The notes below the pieces were generated by a model. It made no database searches and had not been told where the DNA came from. It saw only the letters and a program-made list of their open reading frames with translations. Shown here piece by piece: positions 17,758 to 24,911 of a DNA stretch of 64,000 nucleotides. Every line of letters starts with the position of its first letter. Positions within the stretch are counted from its first letter, which is position 1. Source of the stretch: JASHUC01 sp963849095 (lineage in GTDB: Bacteria > Pseudomonadota > Gammaproteobacteria > Steroidobacterales > Steroidobacteraceae); assembly GCA_963849095.1 (NCBI GenBank), contig CAWKGA010000010.1:241964-305963 (forward strand). The letters are read 5' to 3'. The position numbers and the translations under genes were made by a program.

Positions 17758-17942
17758 GTCAATTGCGGACCGGAGCGGGAGCCGGTGCGGTCACGACCGG
17801 AGCGCCTGCGCGCCAGGCAGGCTCGACACGCTCCGCGGCCGTGGAGCGCTTCGTGGACCACGGGGCACGCTGGCGCACCGCATCGTGCCAGACTGCGCGA
17901 CTCATTGGGGGGTCACGCCGTCCATCTCGCTCGCTTTCGGTG

Positions 17943-17960
17943 ACGTTTCCGCGGAAGCGT
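17943..17960. repeat. Palindromic repeat, copy 2
   Basis: ACGTTTCCGCGGAAGCGT differs from copy 1 (16723-16740) by one base, and the symmetry extends to 22 bp (17941-17962) with one G-T pair. Both copies are preceded by GGTG. It sits between the cytochrome 3' end and the RES-Xre operon promoter. Confidence 0.75.
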
Positions 17961-18016
17961 CATGCGGTGCATGGCGTACGCGTGACGATGTTAACGTCCG
18001 CCGCTCCGTCCGGCAT

Positions 18017-18529
18017 TCAGGGCCCTGGCTTGAATTCCTGATCGGGAAACATGGCGGCCGCGGGTACCTTGATCACGACCATGGCGTGCTGCTCGCTCAG
18101 GTGGCAAGCGTTGCAGGACTGCGTCAGCTGTTCGTATGCGGAAGCGAATCGCGCCGCATTGCGCGAGGTGATCGCGCTGTCGAGCGCCGCGAACGGCCCC
18201 CTCGTCATCGCGTCCACCATTTGAGCAGTGTCCATGGTCCGGTATTTGGGAATCGTTCGCGCGACGCGACCGAATGCATTGCGCAGCTCGCTCAGCTCGT
18301 AGCGGGCGTAAACCCAGTTGTGCTGCCTTCCGGCGAGCCCGAGCTTGATGTGGCGCGGCTGCACGATCATCGTCATCAAATCGCCCATGCTGGGTTGGAA
18401 TTGCGGCGGGGCGCTCGATGTGGATGCGGCCGCCCCGGCGGCAGGCAGCGGAGTTTGCGTGAGTCCCGCAAGCGGCACGCCGAGCAACGCCGCTAGCACC
18501 GGGCAGACGAGCCACCGAGATTTCTTCAT
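18017..18529 (-). CDS. Exported c-type cytochrome-like protein
   Basis: 170 aa from the ATG at 18529, chosen for the AAGGA 4-9 nt upstream; an ATG four codons earlier lacks one. A signal peptide (KKSRWLVCPVLAALLGVPLAGL) leads into an Ala/Ser linker and an alpha-helical domain with a C-terminal haem motif CNACH (C139-C142-H143). This placement of CxxCH near the end of a helical bundle is that of class II cytochromes (c'/c556), though the protein is not a close match to a named one. It probably acts in the periplasm as an electron carrier. Partner unknown; it stands alone downstream of pobA on the same strand. Confidence 0.75.
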   Translation of the reverse strand: MKKSRWLVCPVLAALLGVPLAGLTQTPLPAAGAAASTSSAPPQFQPSMGDLMTMIVQPRHIKLGLAGRQHNWVYARYELSELRNAFGRVARTIPKYRTMDTAQMVDAMTRGPFAALDSAITSRNAARFASAYEQLTQSCNACHLSEQHAMVVIKVPAAAMFPDQEFKPGP

Positions 18530-18639
18530 TGTCCTTGTCATCACCGTGGAATGCGCGACGCGGAAATGCTCCGAGCGCCAGGGTAGGCGTGGGATCACGA
18601 GGAAGCAAGCGCGCGGGGACCGCGGCGAGCAGCGCCGGT

Positions 18640-19836
18640 TCACACACCGAAGTCGAGCGGCAGCCCGACGTAATTCTCGGCGATGGTGCGCAGTCCCGCC
18701 TCCGAGTGGAGCAGGTAGTCGAGCTCGGCATGCTGGAGCTTCGCGCCGATGGGTCCCTCGTCGGCGAACCGGTGTGTGAGCCCGGTGAACCACCACGAGA
18801 AGCGCGCGGCGCGCCAGATGCGGCGCAGGCAGCGCGCGGAGTAGTGATCGATCCCCGCCTCGCTGTGCTCGGCGTAGTGCTCGACCAGCGCGCCGGCCAG
18901 GCACTTCACGTCGCTTGCCGCGAGATTAAGGCCCTTCGCGCCGGTGGGCGGCACGATGTGGGCGGCGTCGCCCGCGAGGAACAGACGGCCGAACCGCATG
19001 GGCTCGGCGACGAAGCTGCGCAGCGGCACGATGCTCTTCTCGATCGACGGGCCCGTGATGAGCCGTTCGCGGCCGGGGGCGTCGAGACGGCGGGATAGCT
19101 CTGCCCAGAACGCCTCGTCGCTCCACTGCGACGGCTGATCGGTGAGCGGCACCTGCAGGTAATAACGGCTGCGCACGAGGCTGCGCATTGAGCACAGCGC
19201 GAAACCGTGCTCACTGTTCACGTAGATCAGCTCGTCGCTGACCGGGGGCGTGTCGGCAAGCAGTCCGAGCCAGCCGAACGGATAGACCCTTTCGTGGCCG
19301 CGGACCGCGCTCGCCGGCACGCTGGCGCGGCACACGCCATGGGAGCCGTCACAGCCGGCGATGAAGTCGCACTCCAGTCGGTGTTCCTGGCCGTCCTGGC
19401 GCCAGGTGAGGTGGGGATGCTCACCGTCGAAGCCATCCACGGTGACGTCCGCAGCTTCATAGAAGGTGGGCAGCCCCGCCGCGCGGCGCGCGGAGACCAG
19501 GTCGCGGGTGATCTCGGTCTGGCCGTAGACCACCACGGTGCTGCCACCGGTCAATCCCTGCAGGTCGATGCGGTGGCGCCGCCCCTGTACGAGCATCTCG
19601 AAGCCCGTGTGCGTCAGTCCGTCGCGGCGCATGCGCCCGCCGACGCCCGCCTCGTCCAACAGCTCCGCGGTGGCGCTCTCGAGGACGCCCGCCCGGATGC
19701 GGCCGAGTACGTACTCACAGGATCGGCGTTCGACGATCACGGTGTCGATGCCGGCACTGTGCAGCAGCTGGCCCAGCAGCAAGCCCGCCGGGCCGGCGCC
19801 GACGATCGCGACTTGTGTGCGGATCTCAGCCGGCAT
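18640..19836 (-). CDS. pobA: 4-hydroxybenzoate 3-monooxygenase
   Basis: 398 aa flavoprotein hydroxylase. The FAD-binding VAIVGAGPAGLLLG is at the N-terminus, followed by the PobA-characteristic ERRSCEYVLGRIRAGVLE, the middle DG-type motif CDFIAGCDGSHGVCR, and LFLAGDAAHIVPPTGAKGLNLA for the flavin ribityl site. It converts 4-hydroxybenzoate to protocatechuate with NADPH and O2. Its start overlaps the end of the upstream tannase gene by 11 nt, so the esterase likely supplies the substrate. The AraC-type gene divergent from the tannase is the likely activator, as in other pob loci. Confidence 0.95.
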   Translation of the reverse strand: MPAEIRTQVAIVGAGPAGLLLGQLLHSAGIDTVIVERRSCEYVLGRIRAGVLESATAELLDEAGVGGRMRRDGLTHTGFEMLVQGRRHRIDLQGLTGGSTVVVYGQTEITRDLVSARRAAGLPTFYEAADVTVDGFDGEHPHLTWRQDGQEHRLECDFIAGCDGSHGVCRASVPASAVRGHERVYPFGWLGLLADTPPVSDELIYVNSEHGFALCSMRSLVRSRYYLQVPLTDQPSQWSDEAFWAELSRRLDAPGRERLITGPSIEKSIVPLRSFVAEPMRFGRLFLAGDAAHIVPPTGAKGLNLAASDVKCLAGALVEHYAEHSEAGIDHYSARCLRRIWRAARFSWWFTGLTHRFADEGPIGAKLQHAELDYLLHSEAGLRTIAENYVGLPLDFGV

Positions 19837-21478
19837 GCTGCTTCGGCATCACGCAGGAGAAATTCGCTGCGTCGTTGCTGCTGCCCTTACCGTTCCATCG
19901 CGCCTCGGCGGGATACGGACAGAGCGGCCGCGTCTGGATGCCGCCCCCAATGGGCTTTGAGGCGAGGATCGTCTCCGGCACCTTACCCTCCTCGACCCAG
20001 TCGACGACAGCCTGGAATATATTCTGCGGCTGCGGTCCGTTGCCGCCGGTGCAATGGCCGACACCGGGGGCCATGAACAGCCGCGCAAATTGCTCGGTGC
20101 GCACGAGCCCGCCCATTCGCTTCACGACGCGATCGTAGTAATCGATCGTGCCCTGCGGGTTGATGAGCTGGTCGGCCCAACCGTGCCACAGCACCAGCTT
20201 GCCCCCGTGACGCTCGAATCGCCGCAGGTCGGGATTGTCGGAGGCCATCATCGGCCCCACGCGCGCGACGGTGTCGCGGAAGACGGTCAGGAAGTTGTCG
20301 TAGTTGAGCTGGTGCCAGTCCCAGTTCGGATTGAAGTACACCCAGTATCTCGGCTGCTCGGTCGCGTCCGGAAACGGTATCGCGCCGCCGAGTGCGGTCA
20401 GGTCCGCCCCGCGCTGCTGCCCATACCACAGCCGCAGGGGGCCGTTCCCGCTCAGGTCGCGCGAGGCAACCTCGGGGACCGCACAGTCTCGGGCGCCGTT
20501 CGGACAGGCGATGGGACCCTGCCAAGAGCTGTCGATGACGGCCGCCTCGGTGGGCGTGAGGCACTGCGGGTCGCTGGCCGCGCACGACGCGCGTGTGATG
20601 CGCGAATCGCGCGACGCGAGGTAACCGCAGCGGCGCGGGTCGGCCAGCACGCCGTCCTTCACACCATCGAGCGCGTCGCAGGCCGCGACGGCGCTTGCGG
20701 TGGCGAGGTGGTACTTCGCCATCAGCACCCGTGGATTTCCTCCGCCCACCGGGCCGCCGTTCAGGCGCAGGGCCACCATGGGATACCACAGCATCGCCGC
20801 CTGGAAGCGGTCCCAGTGGATCGCCGGCGCCCCCGCCAGAATGCCGTCATAGTCGTCCGGATAGTCCTGCGCCATTCGTAATCCCTGCCGTCCGCCGGTC
20901 GAGCAGCCGTTCCAATAGGAATACTTGGGCGGTGCGCCATAGAAGGCTTTGACGAGCTGCTTACCGATCACGGCCATCAGATGCTCGGAGCGGTATGCGA
21001 AATCCCGCTGCAGCGCCGTGTTGGGCTCGCCGGGCTTGAGCATGCCGAAGCTGCCGTCGAGAAAGGGGATGGGAACGCCGGGCCGCCCGCCCGTGTGCCC
21101 AGTGTCGGTCGCGGCCGCCGCATACCCGGCCTGCACAGCTGCGACCGGCGCGGTCACGGCGCCCACGTAGACGCCGCCACCAACCGACTCCCACCTGCCA
21201 TTCCAGGCACCGTTGATGGGCAGCCCGACCCAGATATGGATCGACTTGGGCACCAGCACTTTGACCAAGCAGTACGTCACGCTCCCTCGCGAGGCCGTGG
21301 AAGAGTCAGTGATCTGCGGCGCCGCTCCGTCCGCATGGAGCACCGCCGACCCGATGCCACGGGAATCGCAGGTAGTCACGGGACTCTGCCCGTGTGCCAC
21401 GCCGGGGCTCGCCGCATGCGCGACGCCGCCCACCAGCGCGAGAAGCGGTCGCAGGACAGCAGGCATTCGGTGATTCAT
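19826..21478 (-). CDS. Tannase/feruloyl esterase family protein
   Basis: 550 aa with an N-terminal signal peptide (LRPLLALVGGVAHAA region). It has the CS-D-HC arrangement of fungal-type tannases and feruloyl esterases: nucleophile in GCSTGGRQG, Asp in HGWADQLI, His in GVGHCTGG, where the Cys beside Ser and His are expected to form a disulfide. The enzyme should release aromatic acids from esters outside the cytoplasm. Coupling to pobA by an 11-nt overlap suggests the released acid is 4-hydroxybenzoate or leads to it, unlike the gallate or ferulate of named family members; this is inference. Divergent from the AraC gene by about 100 bp. Confidence 0.9.
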   Translation of the reverse strand: MNHRMPAVLRPLLALVGGVAHAASPGVAHGQSPVTTCDSRGIGSAVLHADGAAPQITDSSTASRGSVTYCLVKVLVPKSIHIWVGLPINGAWNGRWESVGGGVYVGAVTAPVAAVQAGYAAAATDTGHTGGRPGVPIPFLDGSFGMLKPGEPNTALQRDFAYRSEHLMAVIGKQLVKAFYGAPPKYSYWNGCSTGGRQGLRMAQDYPDDYDGILAGAPAIHWDRFQAAMLWYPMVALRLNGGPVGGGNPRVLMAKYHLATASAVAACDALDGVKDGVLADPRRCGYLASRDSRITRASCAASDPQCLTPTEAAVIDSSWQGPIACPNGARDCAVPEVASRDLSGNGPLRLWYGQQRGADLTALGGAIPFPDATEQPRYWVYFNPNWDWHQLNYDNFLTVFRDTVARVGPMMASDNPDLRRFERHGGKLVLWHGWADQLINPQGTIDYYDRVVKRMGGLVRTEQFARLFMAPGVGHCTGGNGPQPQNIFQAVVDWVEEGKVPETILASKPIGGGIQTRPLCPYPAEARWNGKGSSNDAANFSCVMPKQHAG

Positions 21479-21579
21479 GTCGAACCTCGCGCGTCAGGTG
21501 CGAGAAGTTTGTCTTGGCGGTGGACGCCTGACATGGACTAAGCTGACAGAAAATTGGACTTTTCTTACGGGGTGGACGG

Positions 21580-22485
21580 ATGGCCCGTGCAGCGATCCTG
21601 CGGATTCCCGATTACTTCCTCTACGGCGAGGCTCCCCGCCAGGTCGCTGAGCGCTTCCTGCACGTTGAGACGATCGAGGCCCGCAGCGCGCGCCATCATT
21701 GGAAGATCGACCCGCACCTGCACCACTCTCTGCACCAAGTGCTGCTCGTTTCGCACGGCCGCGGTGTCGCCAGCGCGGAGGGAGCCGTCTCCCACTTCCG
21801 CCCCCCTGCCCTCACGTTCGTGCCCGCGGAGACCGTGCACGGATTCGAATTCGAGCCGGGTACCCTTGGATTCGTCGTCACCTTTTCCGAGGGTCTGCTG
21901 AGAGACCTGATGGCGCGGGAGTCCGCCTTGACTCGGCTGTTCATCACGCCGCTGACGCTAGAAATGCCCGAGCGATCGCCCGCGACTATCGCCCTGATGC
22001 GCGCCGTGCGAGGGCTGGCCCATGAGCACGTCCAGGCCTCACCAGGACGCATGCTGGCACTCGAAGGGTGGCTCTCGATCGTCCTGGCCAGCGCCATGGG
22101 TGTCTCTCAGGCGCTCACGCAATCCACTAGCGCCTCGCTGTGGCGCAGCCGGCAACTCGTCGCACGCTTCCGCGCCCTGATCGAGTCCGGATTTCGCTCC
22201 AGTCACACCATACCCGATTACGCCCGGGCGCTGCGCGCGTCGGAAAGCCGCTTGCGCAATGCGTGCCTCACCGCGACCGGCCAGCCACCGATCCAGCTGT
22301 TGCACACGCGAATCCTGCTGGAAGCAAAGCGACAGCTCGTTTATACCGTCATGCCCGTCGCCGAGATTGCCTATAGACTGGGATTCGACGACCCAGCGTA
22401 CTTCTCGCGCTTCTTCACGCGAAGAGCCGGCGTCTCCCCGCGCGCCTATCGGTCGAGGGGCGCAGAGCTGACGACCGCTGAATAG
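21580..22485 (+). CDS. AraC-family transcriptional regulator
   Basis: 301 aa with an N-terminal cupin-like effector domain (HLHHSLHQVLLVSHGRG, FVPAETVHGFEFEPG) and a C-terminal pair of helix-turn-helix motifs, the second being YRLGFDDPAYFSRFFTRRAGVSPRAYR. The PobR/AraC type regulators of pobA have this shape and sit divergent to their target; the tannase-pobA operon starts 100 bp away in the other direction. A 4-hydroxybenzoate-type inducer is therefore likely, not proven. Confidence 0.9.
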   Translation: MARAAILRIPDYFLYGEAPRQVAERFLHVETIEARSARHHWKIDPHLHHSLHQVLLVSHGRGVASAEGAVSHFRPPALTFVPAETVHGFEFEPGTLGFVVTFSEGLLRDLMARESALTRLFITPLTLEMPERSPATIALMRAVRGLAHEHVQASPGRMLALEGWLSIVLASAMGVSQALTQSTSASLWRSRQLVARFRALIESGFRSSHTIPDYARALRASESRLRNACLTATGQPPIQLLHTRILLEAKRQLVYTVMPVAEIAYRLGFDDPAYFSRFFTRRAGVSPRAYRSRGAELTTAE

Positions 22486-22657
22486 ATAGTCAAGGGCGCC
22501 TACCGATGAGAACCATCAGAACCTATCCGACGCGGCTCGAAGCGGATTTGGCGAGGATCGCTTTGATGCAGCTCTAGAGGTGCTCAAAGACGCTTGAGCT
22601 TGTCCATTCCACCGTTCGTCGTTGCGACCGGTTGCCTACCGTTGAGCAACAGCCTAT

Positions 22658-22680
22658 TATACCTCGCGTGACGAGGTATA
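22658..22680. promoter_or_regulatory. PadR operator-like inverted repeat
   Basis: TATACCTCG-CGTGA-CGAGGTATA, a perfect 9-bp inverted repeat, ends 4 bp before the GTG start of the padR gene and includes the GAGG that would serve as its ribosome binding site. Binding of a PadR dimer here could block both transcription and translation. PadR regulators commonly autorepress at such sites. Confidence 0.6.
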
Positions 22681-22684
22681 CCGC

Positions 22685-23026
22685 GTGACGAGTGCACAGG
22701 CGCCGACATTGATGTCCGGAGTCCCGGAGCTGGTGGTACTTCAACTGCTGGCCCGGCGAGAGATGTACGGCTACGAGATCGCTCGCTCGCTCAAAATCGA
22801 GAGTCGAGGTGCTCTGGATCTGGGCGAGGGCGTGCTCTACCCGGCGCTTCACTCCCTGGAGGAGCGCGGACTGCTCCGCTCCCGGTCACAGCGGGTCGAT
22901 GGCCGCACCCGAATCTATTACTGCGTGACGCCGCGCGGTCGTCGGCGTCTCGAGCGCCTGGTAGAAGGCTGGCGGCATGTCAGCGCGGGCGTCGAACGAA
23001 TACTGGGGGCACCCAGCCATGAGTGA
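22685..23026 (+). CDS. PadR-family transcriptional regulator
   Basis: 113 aa from a GTG; an ATG nine codons in (22712) is a possible alternative start. The winged-helix core is clear: VVLQLLARREMYGYEIARSL, then LDLGEGVLYPALHSLEERGLL and the wing GRTRIYYCVTPRGRRRLE. PadR proteins are dimeric repressors, originally of phenolic acid decarboxylase genes. Its stop overlaps the next gene's start by 8 nt, so the regulator and a membrane protein are co-translated, a common pairing for this family. Confidence 0.9.
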   Translation: MTSAQAPTLMSGVPELVVLQLLARREMYGYEIARSLKIESRGALDLGEGVLYPALHSLEERGLLRSRSQRVDGRTRIYYCVTPRGRRRLERLVEGWRHVSAGVERILGAPSHE

Positions 23027-23729
23027 GCGTCGCTTTCGGGACCTCCAAGAAGCTCTCATCCGGCACGGTGTCGCCGTACGGTACGCAAAGCGCGCAGCCC
23101 TCGAGATGGAAGCCCATTATCGCGATCTGCTCGAGACGGCGCTCGCTCGGGGCGAAACATCGGAGGAGGCGCGGCGCAGCGCCCACGAGGCCATCGGGAC
23201 CGACAGCGCCCTCGTCGAACGCTTCGCGAGTCGCAAGGAGCTGCGTAGCTGGTCACATCGCTGGCCCGCTGGATACGCGCTCGCGCCGCTGCTGAGCTTT
23301 GGCCTCTTCTCCGTCGCGGTGATGGTCGCGTTGGTGTGCGTCGGTCGCGAAATGGGGGGCTACCTGCACCACGTGGAATTGCCTGCCGTCGTTACGACGG
23401 ATATCAACGTCGCCACAGTCGCATTCTTCCTTTGGGTCTTGCCGATCGCGGTGGCCGCTGGATTCGGCCTATTCGCGTATCGAGAGCGCATCTCATTGCG
23501 CTGGCCGGTCGCTGGCATACTGTTGCTGTGCGCCGTGGCGGCGTTGCTCAACGTAAGCCTTATTATCACTGGAGGAACGCACGAGGGCGTTGCCCAGGCT
23601 GGTATCGGCTTCAGCACGAAGACGTTGCCAACTGAGCTCGCGCGAGCCCTGATCAAGGGCGCGCTCGCACTAACGCCGCTCGCGTGGATGAAATATCGCT
23701 CGGCGTCGAAGCCGCCATCCTTCGGATAA
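23019..23729 (+). CDS. PadR-coupled membrane protein
   Basis: 236 aa from an ATG inside the padR 3' end. The first 90 residues form a soluble helical domain (HYRDLLETALARGETSEEARRSAHEAIG) like the permease-prefix/DUF1700-type domains found beside PadR genes, followed by four hydrophobic helices: PLLSFGLFSVAVMVALVCV, TVAFFLWVLPIAVAAGFGLFA, GILLLCAVAALLNVSLII and a weaker last one. It may sense envelope state or act as an anti-regulator; function unknown. Confidence 0.75.
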   Translation: MSERRFRDLQEALIRHGVAVRYAKRAALEMEAHYRDLLETALARGETSEEARRSAHEAIGTDSALVERFASRKELRSWSHRWPAGYALAPLLSFGLFSVAVMVALVCVGREMGGYLHHVELPAVVTTDINVATVAFFLWVLPIAVAAGFGLFAYRERISLRWPVAGILLLCAVAALLNVSLIITGGTHEGVAQAGIGFSTKTLPTELARALIKGALALTPLAWMKYRSASKPPSFG

Positions 23730-23744
23730 TCGGACCGCCCCATC

Positions 23745-24398
23745 GTGTGGAACCGTCGGCAGCCCCGATTCAGTCGAATCGCGGCCGCGGCGGTTGCTGT
23801 GGCACTCCATGGCACCATCATTTGCTACTGGCTGACCCGTCGGATGGAGCGACCGGGCACCTCATTGCCGCGTCAACCGCCCCTCGAAGTGACTTTCTTC
23901 TCGCTACCCCGGCAGACGGGCGCGCAGCTCAGTCCGACACGGGAACTCCGCGAGAAGACGCCACGGACCGCCAGAACCCGCAAGGAGCGCCCGGTGCGCG
24001 AGCGGATGATCGTCGAAGGTACCACTCAGCCTGACACCCGGAAGGATGTCCCTCACTCCAAGGTTGACTGGAATCGCGAGCTTATGCGGGAAGTGCCGAT
24101 TATTGCGTCATGTCTGGCGGAGAAGTCACGCCGGAATAGTTTCATCTCTCCGATGCCAGCGGAACCTGTCCCTGCAGCGCCCCGGCACGAGTGGGATGGT
24201 TGGGATTACGCAGCGACACACCGCATCGAGCGGCTACCGCAGGGTGGGATTGCGATCAATCTCAATGACCGCTGCGCCATCGTCTTCATCCCGTTTCCGC
24301 TGATTGGATGCCAGCTCGGGCGGATCGAAGCCAACAACAGCGACATGTTCAAGGATCTTCGCACTTACAGGGACGATGAGCCGAACGCGCTGCCTTAG
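23745..24398 (+). CDS. Hypothetical membrane-anchored periplasmic protein, TonB-like N-terminus
   Basis: 217 aa from a GTG 15 bp after the previous gene. One N-terminal anchor (RIAAAAVAVALHGTIICYWL) is followed by a basic, Pro/Arg/Thr-rich linker and a C-terminal domain with two Cys. The anchor with a His in the helix and the following LEVTFFSLP resemble the start of TonB/TolA-like proteins, but no TonB C-terminal domain is visible. It probably belongs to the padR operon. Function unknown. Confidence 0.6.
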   Translation: MWNRRQPRFSRIAAAAVAVALHGTIICYWLTRRMERPGTSLPRQPPLEVTFFSLPRQTGAQLSPTRELREKTPRTARTRKERPVRERMIVEGTTQPDTRKDVPHSKVDWNRELMREVPIIASCLAEKSRRNSFISPMPAEPVPAAPRHEWDGWDYAATHRIERLPQGGIAINLNDRCAIVFIPFPLIGCQLGRIEANNSDMFKDLRTYRDDEPNALP

Positions 24399-24408
24399 CA
24401 GGCCAGTG

Positions 24409-24900
24409 TCACACTTCGTGCCGAGGCGTCCTCGAGCCGATTTTCCCGATCTTCCAGGTGCCGCCCGTCTTGGCGTAGTTGACCGTCAGCATCCGGCGCT
24501 CCGTCCGCCGCATGGAGCCGTTACCCTGGGCATGAGCCATCTGGGCCAGCGTGCAATCCCTGGCAAGCGGTGTTTCCACCTCGACGGCATAGTCAAAATG
24601 CCCGACTGCGCTTCGGCCGTCCGCGGCGATTTCGATCTTGTCCGGTGTGCCGGCATGATCCGCGGTGATGCGGCGCACTGCGTTGTCGGGTAGCGCGTCG
24701 CTCACACCGGCATTGACCTCTCGCAGCCAGGATCGATGCAACTCGCGGATCGCGGCCTCGTCCTCCAGGCGTTTGACGCGAGCCTTCAACCCGTCGTCGG
24801 CGATCGCAACGGCAGAAACTGACGCGACAGCAATAGGAGCGGCCAGCAGCGCCCCGCCTTGCAGGAACTTCCGGCGCGTGGGGATGTTGCCCTGGGTCAT
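24409..24900 (-). CDS. Tat-exported NTF2/SnoaL-like protein
   Basis: 163 aa. A twin-arginine leader (TRRKFLQGGALLAAPIAVASV) precedes a short helix (LKARVKRLEDEAAIRELHRSW) and a small alpha+beta domain ending TGGTWKIGKI, the usual last strand of SnoaL/NTF2-like proteins. Such folds act as small hydrolases, isomerases or binding subunits. It follows the double MoaF gene without a gap, so the two are likely one operon. The ATG at 24900 is used; a GTG at 24915 overlaps the upstream stop. Confidence 0.75.
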   Translation of the reverse strand: MTQGNIPTRRKFLQGGALLAAPIAVASVSAVAIADDGLKARVKRLEDEAAIRELHRSWLREVNAGVSDALPDNAVRRITADHAGTPDKIEIAADGRSAVGHFDYAVEVETPLARDCTLAQMAHAQGNGSMRRTERRMLTVNYAKTGGTWKIGKIGSRTPRHEV

Positions 24901-24911
24901 GTCGTCTTCCC

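Noticed and set aside
17715..18041. 108-aa plus-strand frame beside the RES-Xre pair
   Set aside because: It runs through the operator-like repeats and the palindrome; composition is Arg/Ser-rich noise.
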